45,693 nt of DNA from JASJCP01 sp051155735 (lineage in GTDB: Bacteria > Cyanobacteriota > Cyanobacteriia > Cyanobacteriales > Xenococcaceae). Positions 1 through 7,368 of the stretch are shown piece after piece. The notes beneath the pieces are model-generated. The model saw only the letters and a list, made by a program, of their open reading frames with translations, was not told the DNA's origin and searched no databases. How positions within the stretch are numbered: the stretch's first letter is position 1; every line of letters begins with the position of its first letter. The DNA lies in the NCBI GenBank assembly GCA_051155735.1, contig DAXETX010000125.1:1-45693 (forward strand), read 5' to 3'. The position numbers and the translations under genes were made by a program.

Positions 1-1353
1 GAAGTAGAACTATTCAAGCTACTGGCAAATCAAGCAGGAATTGCGATTCAACAAGCCGAACTTTACCAACAAATTCAGAGTCTTAATACTTATCTAGAAC
101 GGAAAGTTAAAAAGCGGACGGTAAAGTTACAACAAGCACTTCAGTTTGAAGCTTTGATTAGAAGTATTACCGAAAGAGTGCGCGGTAGTCTCGATGAAAC
201 TCAGATATTACAGCAAGTAACTCAGGAATTAGCCGAAGTTCTGAAGATCCAATGCTGCAAAATTGAACTTTACGATTCTCATCAAACCTGGGCAACTGTC
301 GCTTATGAATATACCACCACTACGCCAGGCTACCAGGGAAAAAGCCGATCCATAGGGGATTTTCCTGAACTTTATCAACAGCTATTACAGCAACAGTCTT
401 TACAATTTGTCGCGAGAAATCCCCAAGTAAGTCTGTGGCAGCAGCAAACAACTTTACTCGCTTGTCCGATTTTTGACGATCAAGGAATTTTAGGCAATCT
501 TTGGTTACTCAGACCCAAAGAGGAACTGTTTGATGAGTTAGAGATCCGTCTTGTGGAGCAAGTCGCCAGTCAGTGTGCGATCGCAATTCGGCAAGCACGA
601 CTCTATCAAAAAGCCCAAGCTCAAGTTCAGGAACTAGAAAAACTGAATACTCTCAAAGACGACTTTCTCAAGACGATTTCTCACGAATTACGTACCCCGA
701 TGAGTAGTATCTTGTTGGCTTCTCAAACCCTAGAAAAACTGATCGAAACTCAGGGCATACAAGTAATTAGGTCACAAAATTTTCAGCGGGTCTTTCAAAT
801 TTTTCAAACTTCTTGTCAGCAGCAAAATAAATTGGTTAACGACTTACTGACACTTTGTTATATCGATGCTGATAGTACAACTCTGATTCTTGAGTGGATT
901 GACTTACGAGCGTTGTTGCCTCAATTATTAGAGCCTTTTAAAGCGCAAATTCAACACCAACAGCAGCAATTAGTAATCGATCTGCCTCAAAAACTATCTT
1001 GGATACAATCAGATGTTGCGCTGTTAGAAAAAATTATTAATGAACTACTAAATAACGCTTGTAAATATACTCCTGCTCAAGAAACAATTACGATTACTGC
1101 TGGCGAAACCAGCCAAACAGTTTTTTTGAGGATCAGTAATTCGGGCATTGAAATTCCTTTAGAAGAGCAAGAATTTATTTTTGATAAGTTCTATCGCATT
1201 CCCTCTCATGACCCTTGGAATTATGGAGGAACTGGTATTGGGTTGGCTTTGGTCAAAAAGCTAGTGCAACTTTTAGACGCAACTATTAAAGTAAATAGTC
1301 AAACAGGTCAAACCACGTTTACGATTCAATTTGATCATGAGACGCAAAACTAA
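1..1353 (+). CDS. GAF-domain sensor histidine kinase, 5' end outside window
   Basis: Cytoplasmic two-component sensor kinase. The frame is open from base 1, so the start lies upstream; the first in-window start-like codon (TTG at 154) is not the true start. The first residues (LLANQAGIAIQQAELYQQ) are the closing helix of a preceding GAF domain, followed by a short coiled coil, a second GAF domain (about 180-600), a HisKA dimerisation helix with the H-box SHELRTP (phospho-acceptor His codon at 682-684), and a HATPase_c domain with N-box NELLNNACKYTP and G-box GGTGIGLALVKKL. It ends at TAA 1351-1353, inside the next gene. No receiver domain or transmembrane segment is visible in this part. The signal sensed by the GAF domains cannot be inferred: the visible GAF lacks the DXCF and CH motifs of a bilin binder. 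Family assignment is firm; the cognate regulator is not in the window. Confidence 0.93.
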   Translation, partial: EVELFKLLANQAGIAIQQAELYQQIQSLNTYLERKVKKRTVKLQQALQFEALIRSITERVRGSLDETQILQQVTQELAEVLKIQCCKIELYDSHQTWATVAYEYTTTTPGYQGKSRSIGDFPELYQQLLQQQSLQFVARNPQVSLWQQQTTLLACPIFDDQGILGNLWLLRPKEELFDELEIRLVEQVASQCAIAIRQARLYQKAQAQVQELEKLNTLKDDFLKTISHELRTPMSSILLASQTLEKLIETQGIQVIRSQNFQRVFQIFQTSCQQQNKLVNDLLTLCYIDADSTTLILEWIDLRALLPQLLEPFKAQIQHQQQQLVIDLPQKLSWIQSDVALLEKIINELLNNACKYTPAQETITITAGETSQTVFLRISNSGIEIPLEEQEFIFDKFYRIPSHDPWNYGGTGIGLALVKKLVQLLDATIKVNSQTGQTTFTIQFDHETQN

Positions 1354-3616
1354 AAGTCTTTCTTCCATCAAATTCATCTTGGTTAAGGGAATTTTGTTGT
1401 TTTTGCTCGGAGGTTCTGAAGCGCCAATTTATCGAAAACTTAATCCTCAAGCTTTAGACGGCAATATTAGCTTAACTTTACATCACGGAATTTGGAAACT
1501 GTGGGAAGAAAAGCCAATATATCAGGATCTGACTTTAGATTTGGTTTGCGATCGCGGTAAATGCGATGGGGAAGTTTGGGGCTATGCTCCTAGTTTTAAT
1601 AAAGATGTGGATCATCAAGGAGAAGTTGTGGTGACTCCGACAAAGCGAGCCTGGGAACTGCAAGTCCAACTTCAGGTTCAACCTCATCCTGGTAATCCTG
1701 ATGCTGAAGCAGCTAACTACAATATAGAGCTTGTTCCCCACCAAGGTAAATTAATTGGCAGCTATGTTAGCGAATATCAAGAACGTCGCAGCGTTGGAAA
1801 AGTGATCGGGAATAAAAGTCAACTGCAATCGGCAACTTTAGCCAATCATCAACCAATTCAACCCCAAGAACACCCCCGTTTATTGTTTCGGGCGCAGGAG
1901 CTACCTTTATTAAGAAAAAAAGCCCAAACTCCATATGGTAAAGCAATTATCGCTCGCTTAGAAACAGCTTTAGCCGAAAAAATTTATTATGAAGCGTTCG
2001 TGCCGAATGGCGGTTATCATGCAACAGGGCATTGCTTTTTGTCCCTACTCAGAAATGACCCCAAATCAGCAGCTACAGCTTGGGAAATTGTCCAGCAATC
2101 TTTGGCGCAACCAGGTAAAAGATTTTTGGAACACGCGCCGATTGTCGCAGGAGTCGCTATGGCTTATGACCTCTGTTATCCAGCCTGGAATGAAGCTCAA
2201 CGACGGCAGATCGCTCGCTGGCTAGGCAATCAAGCAGTGAAGTTGACTAAAGGGGATTCGCCAAAACGGGGCTGGAATAATAATCCTTGGAGTAACTGGT
2301 ACGCCAGAGCTAGGGGAGCATCGGGTTTAGCAGCTTTAGCGATTCTTGATGAACCAGAAGCATATTATCCTAACAGTAAATTTTTGCCTGATTCTCAAGC
2401 AGCTTGGCGATTAGCGAAAATTTCCGAACGCGGTGTCAGTCGCTATTTGGACTGGGCAATTGGCGATCGCGCTTTTGGCACGGAAGGAGATTTATATACT
2501 ACTGAACCTTGGGTACTGACGATTTTGCCTTTTATCCAAGCTTATCGCAATGTGGTAGGGATCGACTTAGCGCCTGCTAAGACTCAGTGGATGTTGCCCC
2601 AATATATTCTACGCTCGATAGAAACCGAGACAGGTTTTGCTGCACCTAGCTACGGTAGGCATCGTTTAACCGCGAATCCTTCCCTATTTGCTGTCGGGCT
2701 ACCTTTAGTTCCCGAAGCCTTTTTACCAGGAGTCAAAGCCTTTTATCACCGCAATTTGGGTTTAGATGGTGATCGCAGTTTTGGCATTGGACCGTTTTTT
2801 CCCTATGAAGCAATTTTTGCTCTGATTGGTTATCAAGATAATATTACACCCCAAAATCCCGAAGCAGTTTGGGGCAAAACCCTCGAAGACACCCAAAAAG
2901 GATTTTACTCTTGGCGCAATCGCTGGCAAGATCGGAATGATTTTGTCGCGAGTATTTATCTCAAAACCCAGCATCTTAAAGGTTCTTGGTCATTTCCCGA
3001 TGCTGGCAGTTTTCGGATCTGGGGTTTAGGAGAACAATGGGCGATCGCTGGAGCGAGTGAAGCCGAACCTGAAAATGAAAATATTGTCGTTACAGCCAAC
3101 TCGGATAATCAAGGTAGCCAACAAACTTACGCCAAAACGACTCCTGATGGTTCAGGAATTGTCACGATGGTTAAAGATAATTGGCTGCGTTCTTTTGCTG
3201 TCGATTATAGCCAAGCTTCAGGAACTCCTGGTTTATTTGCCATAGTAGATCGCTTCGAGCTTTCAGAAACTCAAGATTTTCAACCCAAAACGTGGGTGTT
3301 AAATGTTACTGGTACTGTAACCATCCAAGATTCTAGTTTTACAATTACTGCCCCTTCTGGCGCAACTATGAGAGGGACATTTATTTCACCTCAAGGAGTA
3401 CAATTATCCTATAAGACAACGGAAACAGGAGGTGTAATTCGGGCTGTCGGCATTAATGATTTTTTTGTAGTGCTGACGGTACAATCAGCAGCAATACCGC
3501 AAGTGTTAATTGAAGGGAGCGGTTTAGATGCAGTGGCTCAAGTCGGAAAGCAAAAGATTGCTTTTGATGGTAGTAAGATAATTCTGGAGGAAATACCTTG
3601 GACTTCGTCAAACTAG
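1337..3616 (+). CDS. Secreted heparinase II/III-like (alginate-lyase fold) protein
   Basis: Probable exported polysaccharide-degrading or polysaccharide-binding protein of about 759 residues. ATG 1337 is preferred over the TTG at 1331 because it gives MRRKTKSLS, a basic n-region before the hydrophobic stretch ILVKGILLFLLGG, a plausible signal peptide. Residues about 30-165 form a beta-rich N-terminal part; from HPRLLFRAQELPLLRKKA (about 180) the sequence resembles the helical toroid of heparinase II/III and alginate lyases (GGYHATGH, NNNPWSNWYARARG, TEGDLYTTEPW). The last 220 residues are beta-rich, like the C-terminal sandwich of those lyases. The start lies 17 bases inside the upstream kinase gene and there is no good Shine-Dalgarno sequence, so translational coupling is likely. 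Substrate unknown; catalytic residues were not assigned. It may act on the cell's own sheath polymer. Confidence 0.72.
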   Translation: MRRKTKSLSSIKFILVKGILLFLLGGSEAPIYRKLNPQALDGNISLTLHHGIWKLWEEKPIYQDLTLDLVCDRGKCDGEVWGYAPSFNKDVDHQGEVVVTPTKRAWELQVQLQVQPHPGNPDAEAANYNIELVPHQGKLIGSYVSEYQERRSVGKVIGNKSQLQSATLANHQPIQPQEHPRLLFRAQELPLLRKKAQTPYGKAIIARLETALAEKIYYEAFVPNGGYHATGHCFLSLLRNDPKSAATAWEIVQQSLAQPGKRFLEHAPIVAGVAMAYDLCYPAWNEAQRRQIARWLGNQAVKLTKGDSPKRGWNNNPWSNWYARARGASGLAALAILDEPEAYYPNSKFLPDSQAAWRLAKISERGVSRYLDWAIGDRAFGTEGDLYTTEPWVLTILPFIQAYRNVVGIDLAPAKTQWMLPQYILRSIETETGFAAPSYGRHRLTANPSLFAVGLPLVPEAFLPGVKAFYHRNLGLDGDRSFGIGPFFPYEAIFALIGYQDNITPQNPEAVWGKTLEDTQKGFYSWRNRWQDRNDFVASIYLKTQHLKGSWSFPDAGSFRIWGLGEQWAIAGASEAEPENENIVVTANSDNQGSQQTYAKTTPDGSGIVTMVKDNWLRSFAVDYSQASGTPGLFAIVDRFELSETQDFQPKTWVLNVTGTVTIQDSSFTITAPSGATMRGTFISPQGVQLSYKTTETGGVIRAVGINDFFVVLTVQSAAIPQVLIEGSGLDAVAQVGKQKIAFDGSKIILEEIPWTSSN

Positions 3617-3701
3617 CGACCAATAATTGAGTAGATTCTAGTTGATAGCTAGAAGCGGTAAAGCTAAATAGTAAATGTTTAAGGTCTAATGTTATAGAAT
3701 T

Positions 3702-3908
3702 GTGTATTGGATCACACTAAAAACTACCAAAGCTCGCTGGGAGGCAGAACTCATGCAGCAAATCTTAGCATCCCACAATATTCCCAGTCGTGTTATCGAT
3801 ATCGGAATTGGCATCTACTTTGGACAAGGTAGTCAATCCGCTTTACAGGTAAGAACCGAAGATCGATGGACAGCTTTGTTGCTTCTGAGTTCTCCAGAAG
3901 AAGATTAA
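3702..3908 (+). CDS. Small DUF2007-like protein
   Basis: A 68-residue protein starting at GTG 3702 (MYWITLKTTKARWEAELMQQ). The pattern of a short beta strand, a helix containing WEAELMQQILASHNIP, then a glycine-rich turn and a strand (ALQVRTEDRWTALLLL) fits the DUF2007 family, small proteins sometimes labelled putative signal-transducing proteins. No signal peptide or membrane helix. It lies 85 bases after the lyase-like gene and 43 bases before accD on the same strand, so cotranscription with accD is possible. No function is known that I can support. The call rests on overall pattern, not on a catalytic motif. Confidence 0.65.
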   Translation: MYWITLKTTKARWEAELMQQILASHNIPSRVIDIGIGIYFGQGSQSALQVRTEDRWTALLLLSSPEED

Positions 3909-3951
3909 TTAAAAACTATACATTAATTAAAAAATACTAATTTAAACTACT

Positions 3952-4866
3952 ATGTCAACCTTATTTGATTGGTTTGCTAATCTTAGAAAAACTGAACCAG
4001 CCATCCAAAAACCCCAAGAAAGAGAAATTGCTGATGGACTTTGGTCAAAATGTCGCGCTTGTGGTGCAGTAGCATATACTAAAGACCTTAAAGCCAATCA
4101 GTTAGTTTGTCCCGAATGCGATTATCATGCTGCTGTTGACAGTGAAGAAAGAATTGCCCAATTAATCGATCCCCAAAGTTGGGAAGCTCTTAGTACCAAA
4201 ATTCAACCTACCGATCCTTTAGAATTTCGCGATCGCAAAGCTTATCGCGATCGCCTTAAAGAATATCAAACTAAAACTGGTTTAACTGATGCAGTAGTTA
4301 CAGGAACAGGATTACTAGATGGTTTACCTGTAGCTTTGGGCGTGATGGACTTTCGGTTTATGGGTGGTAGTATGGGTTCGGTGGTAGGAGAAAAACTCTG
4401 TCGTCTCATCGAATACGCCACTAGTGAAAAAATTCCTGTGATTATTATCTGCGCTTCTGGTGGTGCGAGAATGCAGGAAGGAATGCTGAGTCTGATGCAG
4501 ATGGCAAAAATTTCTGGGGCGCTACATCATCATCAAGCTAATAGATTGCTTTACATTCCCGTTTTAACTCATCCCACCACAGGCGGAGTCACCGCCAGCT
4601 TTGCGATGTTAGGTGATATTATTTTAGCTGAACCTAAAGCTACTATTGGGTTTGCTGGTAGAAGAGTCATTGAGCAAACTTTACGGGAAAAACTCCCAGA
4701 AGGCTTCCAAACCTCAGAATATCTCCTAAAACATGGTTTTGTGGATGAAATAGTCCCTCGTACCCAACTCAAAAAAACTCTGGCACAATTAATTAGTTTG
4801 CATCAGCCTTTTCATCCTCTAATGTCCCCTTTAAAAATTGCTGAAGCCCAGGGAGAAGAACCCTAA
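3952..4866 (+). CDS. accD: Acetyl-CoA carboxylase carboxyltransferase subunit beta
   Basis: Beta half of the carboxyltransferase that, with AccA, transfers the carboxyl group from biotin carrier protein to acetyl-CoA to give malonyl-CoA, the first committed step of fatty acid synthesis. The 304 residues match the usual length. A zinc ribbon is present at C34, C37, C53 and C56 (CRACG and CPECD), followed by the crotonase-like carboxyltransferase domain with FMGGSMGSVVGEK, the oxyanion-hole region ASGGARMQEG and the segment THPTTGGVTASFAMLGD. Two HIP1 octamers occur 18 bases apart near its 5' end. It converges on the mechanosensitive channel gene with 48 bases between the stops. accA is not in the window. 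Confidence 0.97.
   Translation: MSTLFDWFANLRKTEPAIQKPQEREIADGLWSKCRACGAVAYTKDLKANQLVCPECDYHAAVDSEERIAQLIDPQSWEALSTKIQPTDPLEFRDRKAYRDRLKEYQTKTGLTDAVVTGTGLLDGLPVALGVMDFRFMGGSMGSVVGEKLCRLIEYATSEKIPVIIICASGGARMQEGMLSLMQMAKISGALHHHQANRLLYIPVLTHPTTGGVTASFAMLGDIILAEPKATIGFAGRRVIEQTLREKLPEGFQTSEYLLKHGFVDEIVPRTQLKKTLAQLISLHQPFHPLMSPLKIAEAQGEEP
4229..4254. repeat. Twin HIP1 octamers, example of the genome-wide repeat
   Basis: GCGATCGC occurs at 4229-4236 and again at 4247-4254 inside accD. The same octamer recurs through the window, for example at 577-584, 2463-2470 and 3041-3048 and in most long genes. HIP1 is a palindrome greatly over-represented in many cyanobacterial genomes, so it supports the taxonomic call; no local function is implied. 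Confidence 0.9.
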
Positions 4867-4914
4867 AGGGCGTTACTAAAATAATATTAGGGTAGTTAAT
4901 AGCCGATGAGGTGA

Positions 4915-6873
4915 TTACTGCTTATCCTCGGCTTCATCCAGATAAAAGCGATAAAATAAAGGTTCATCTTTAAAGTTATGTTCATCTAGTACATGATGAA
5001 TTAAGCCTTGTTCGATCATTAATTGTCCAATAGCGATCGCCTCAACTCTAGTAGCTTTTTCGTATTGAATGAGCCAGTTAACTGCATCAGAACCGAGAAA
5101 GGTTTTCCGATAGGTTTTAAAGTTATAACGGCGGTCTTTAATTTCTACTCCTTTATCGCCCCGCATTGCTGTGGTTAATGCTTGCCAATCATATTCATCG
5201 TAAATTGTTGGTTCTTCTGGAGAGAAACTAGGTTCTTCTGCATTATGAGAATTTATTTCTTGAGGATAGTAAAGCCTGTTTTTTACTGGCGCGTGCTGTT
5301 TCGCTAAATCAGCGATTAGTTCGTTAAGCTGCGGAATTTTTAAGTGTAAATCTCTTTGATGAAACGGAATTTCAATTTCATATTTGCGTAAGTTTTGGTC
5401 GATATGATACTGAAGATGATTTCTCGCTTTTGGTTCTTTGAGAGGGTCTTTGATAAAAACTACCACTCGAAAACTTAGACCATGATCGCCAAATCCACGA
5501 AATTGGGCTTTAGGAGGAGGATGTTTGAGAATATCTGGGTGATGAGTTTGAGCAGCAGCTAATAAGGCTTTATAAACTAATTCTCGATTTGAGTCATAAG
5601 AAACATTGACATAAACTTTGACTCTAGTCAGTCCACTACGATTCCAGTTTTTGACAGCTTGTTCGATTAAACGAGAGTTCGGTACGGTGATAATGTAGCG
5701 GTCTATATGAGAAATTTCTGTGGTTCGCGCCCCGATACGTAAGACCAAACCTTTGAGGTCTTCGACTTCTACTAATTCTCCTACTTTAATCGGGCGAGTC
5801 AGATTTAAAATTACACCACTGATAAAATCTTTGACAATATTTTGTAAGCCAAAACCAATTCCTACCCCCAGGGCGCTGAGTAAAATCGTCAAAGAGCGGA
5901 GATCGATCCCACTAGAGTTAAAAATTAACAGTAAGCCAATAAGTAATAGTCCGTAGCGCGTCATAAAAACAATCGAACTTTGCCAAGTTTCATCAAATCC
6001 CGTAAGCGGAAGAATGCGCCACTTGAGTATTTGAGCCAGCCAACTGACAAATAACCATAACCCAATGCCAATAAAAATCAAAAATAACAAGTGACTTAGA
6101 GAAATTGCTTTTTCTCCTAAATTCAGCACTTCTGAATTGAAGGTCATATTCAACAGCATACCTAGTTGATATAACCAAGTCCTAGTAAAAGGAAATAAGT
6201 TGGCACTGTAGTAAATTAAACTTAGCCAAATACTCGTCTGCAAGAGAAATATCCCTAGAATTTGCCATGAACCCATTTTTTGCCGAGCCTGTTCGAGGCT
6301 TTTCCGTCTATATCGGCGACTTAACCAAAATAGTCCACATTGAATCACAAAAACTAAAGCCAAATTAATTAAAATAGTTTTTGTCGCCCCAGCTATATAG
6401 GCAGGACTACGTTCTTCAAGAGCTTTTTGCAATGCTACTTCTATGGTTTCTTGCCAAACTTCTGCCTGCTCTTCGGGCATCATCCCTGGGATTGTATCAT
6501 TCTCTGTCACTGTAACTAGGTGACGTTGATTAACTCGAATTATTGTCCATTGCTGCTGCTTTGCTACCTCAACATTAAAAGGTCCTTGAGTTGTTAAATG
6601 TTGGTGCAGTTTGGTTTTAAGTAAACGGTTAATTTTGTCGGCTCTGGCGATCGCATCTAGGTTATTAGAGCTATTAACCTGGAATAATTGTCTGCCATCA
6701 AGAACCACAGCAGCTACCGTAGCTTGATTCGATGGTGATTGATTGGTAATATCTGTCGCTTTTCCAGCAGTAACCCCCACAAAATTGCTTAAAATCACCA
6801 AAATAAGCAAAAAAACTTTGATTTTTCGGTATATTGCTATACCATTAAAGATACGTACTTGGAGTATTTCCAT
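4915..6873 (-). CDS. MscS-family mechanosensitive channel with C-terminal DEP domain
   Basis: Predicted inner-membrane small-conductance mechanosensitive channel, 652 residues, relieving turgor on osmotic downshock. Layout: signal peptide or first helix (about 15-37, KVFLLILVILSNFVGVTAG), a periplasmic domain (about 40-155), four membrane helices (roughly 165-185, 203-222, 255-285, 300-320), then the pore helix and MscS beta domain (about 322-510), with the pore motif LSALGVGIGFGLQNIVKDF. After a linker with acidic and proline residues, residues about 568-652 form a DEP domain (FLGSDAVNWLIQYEKATRVEA, then GLIHHV and FYRFYL). DEP domains normally dock proteins to membranes or receptors, so gating or localisation may be controlled by a partner. 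The ATG at 6873 is the only reasonable start and shares bases with the divergent DUF29 start. Confidence 0.9.
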   Translation of the reverse strand: MEILQVRIFNGIAIYRKIKVFLLILVILSNFVGVTAGKATDITNQSPSNQATVAAVVLDGRQLFQVNSSNNLDAIARADKINRLLKTKLHQHLTTQGPFNVEVAKQQQWTIIRVNQRHLVTVTENDTIPGMMPEEQAEVWQETIEVALQKALEERSPAYIAGATKTILINLALVFVIQCGLFWLSRRYRRKSLEQARQKMGSWQILGIFLLQTSIWLSLIYYSANLFPFTRTWLYQLGMLLNMTFNSEVLNLGEKAISLSHLLFLIFIGIGLWLFVSWLAQILKWRILPLTGFDETWQSSIVFMTRYGLLLIGLLLIFNSSGIDLRSLTILLSALGVGIGFGLQNIVKDFISGVILNLTRPIKVGELVEVEDLKGLVLRIGARTTEISHIDRYIITVPNSRLIEQAVKNWNRSGLTRVKVYVNVSYDSNRELVYKALLAAAQTHHPDILKHPPPKAQFRGFGDHGLSFRVVVFIKDPLKEPKARNHLQYHIDQNLRKYEIEIPFHQRDLHLKIPQLNELIADLAKQHAPVKNRLYYPQEINSHNAEEPSFSPEEPTIYDEYDWQALTTAMRGDKGVEIKDRRYNFKTYRKTFLGSDAVNWLIQYEKATRVEAIAIGQLMIEQGLIHHVLDEHNFKDEPLFYRFYLDEAEDKQ

Positions 6874-6874
6874 G
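6871..6874. promoter_or_regulatory. Shared CATG: divergent start codons overlap
   Basis: The tetramer CATG supplies the ATG of the DUF29 gene on the plus strand (6872-6874) and of the MscS-DEP gene on the minus strand (6871-6873). The DUF29 start has a GGAG ribosome-binding site at 6861-6864. There is no intergenic space, so each promoter must lie inside the other gene unless one true start is further in; no alternative in-frame ATG near the start was seen for either protein. Confidence 0.6.
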
Positions 6875-7336
6875 ACTGCTAGACTCTCATCAACTACTAA
6901 TACAGATAATCTCTACGAACGCGATTATTATCTTTGGTTGCAACACACTGCTCAATTAATTTCCGAAGGGAAATTTAATGATGTGGATACAGCTAATTTA
7001 ATTGAAGAAATTGAAGATATGGGTAGGAGTGAGAAGAAAGCAATCAAAAGTAATTTAATTATTGTCCTACTCCATCTACTTAAATATAAATATCAGCCAG
7101 AGAAAAGAACTAATAGTTGGAAAGCCAGTATCAGAGAGCATCGCCGTAGATTAAGAGATGATTTTCGAGCTAGCCCTAGCTTGAAACAGTATATGACAGA
7201 GGTTTTTGCTGAAAGTTACCAAGATAGCAGAGAACAGGCAGCCGATGAGACGGGATTACTTCTCGATACCTTTCCCACAAAATCTCCTTTTACTATCTCT
7301 GAAGTCCTCAATCCTGATTACTTGCCTGAAGATTAA
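6872..7336 (+). CDS. DUF29 family protein
   Basis: A 154-residue soluble protein of the DUF29 family, abundant in cyanobacteria and without an established function. The hallmark pattern is seen: YERDYYLWLQHTAQLI near the N terminus, DTANLIEEIEDMG, then KSNLIIVLLHLLKYKYQPEKR and SIREHRRRLRDDF. The frame is open upstream to 6743, but the upstream part runs opposite the channel's signal-peptide region and lacks family similarity; ATG 6872 with GGAG 7 bases before it gives the expected DUF29 start. It converges on pixL with 32 bases between stops. DUF29 genes are often found in many copies near mobile DNA, so its place here says little about its job. Confidence 0.88.
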   Translation: MTARLSSTTNTDNLYERDYYLWLQHTAQLISEGKFNDVDTANLIEEIEDMGRSEKKAIKSNLIIVLLHLLKYKYQPEKRTNSWKASIREHRRRLRDDFRASPSLKQYMTEVFAESYQDSREQAADETGLLLDTFPTKSPFTISEVLNPDYLPED

Positions 7337-7368
7337 TCATATTAGAAATAAAAACCGTTTTGCCATAA

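Noticed and set aside
4900..4935. AGCCGA...CTCGGCT inverted repeat as an accD terminator
   Set aside because: The stem needs a bulge, falls within the 3' end of the channel gene and has no T-run.
6743..6871. Upstream extension of the DUF29 frame (about 43 more residues)
   Set aside because: It runs opposite the channel's N-terminal region, has no family similarity and no RBS; ATG 6872 has a GGAG at the right distance.
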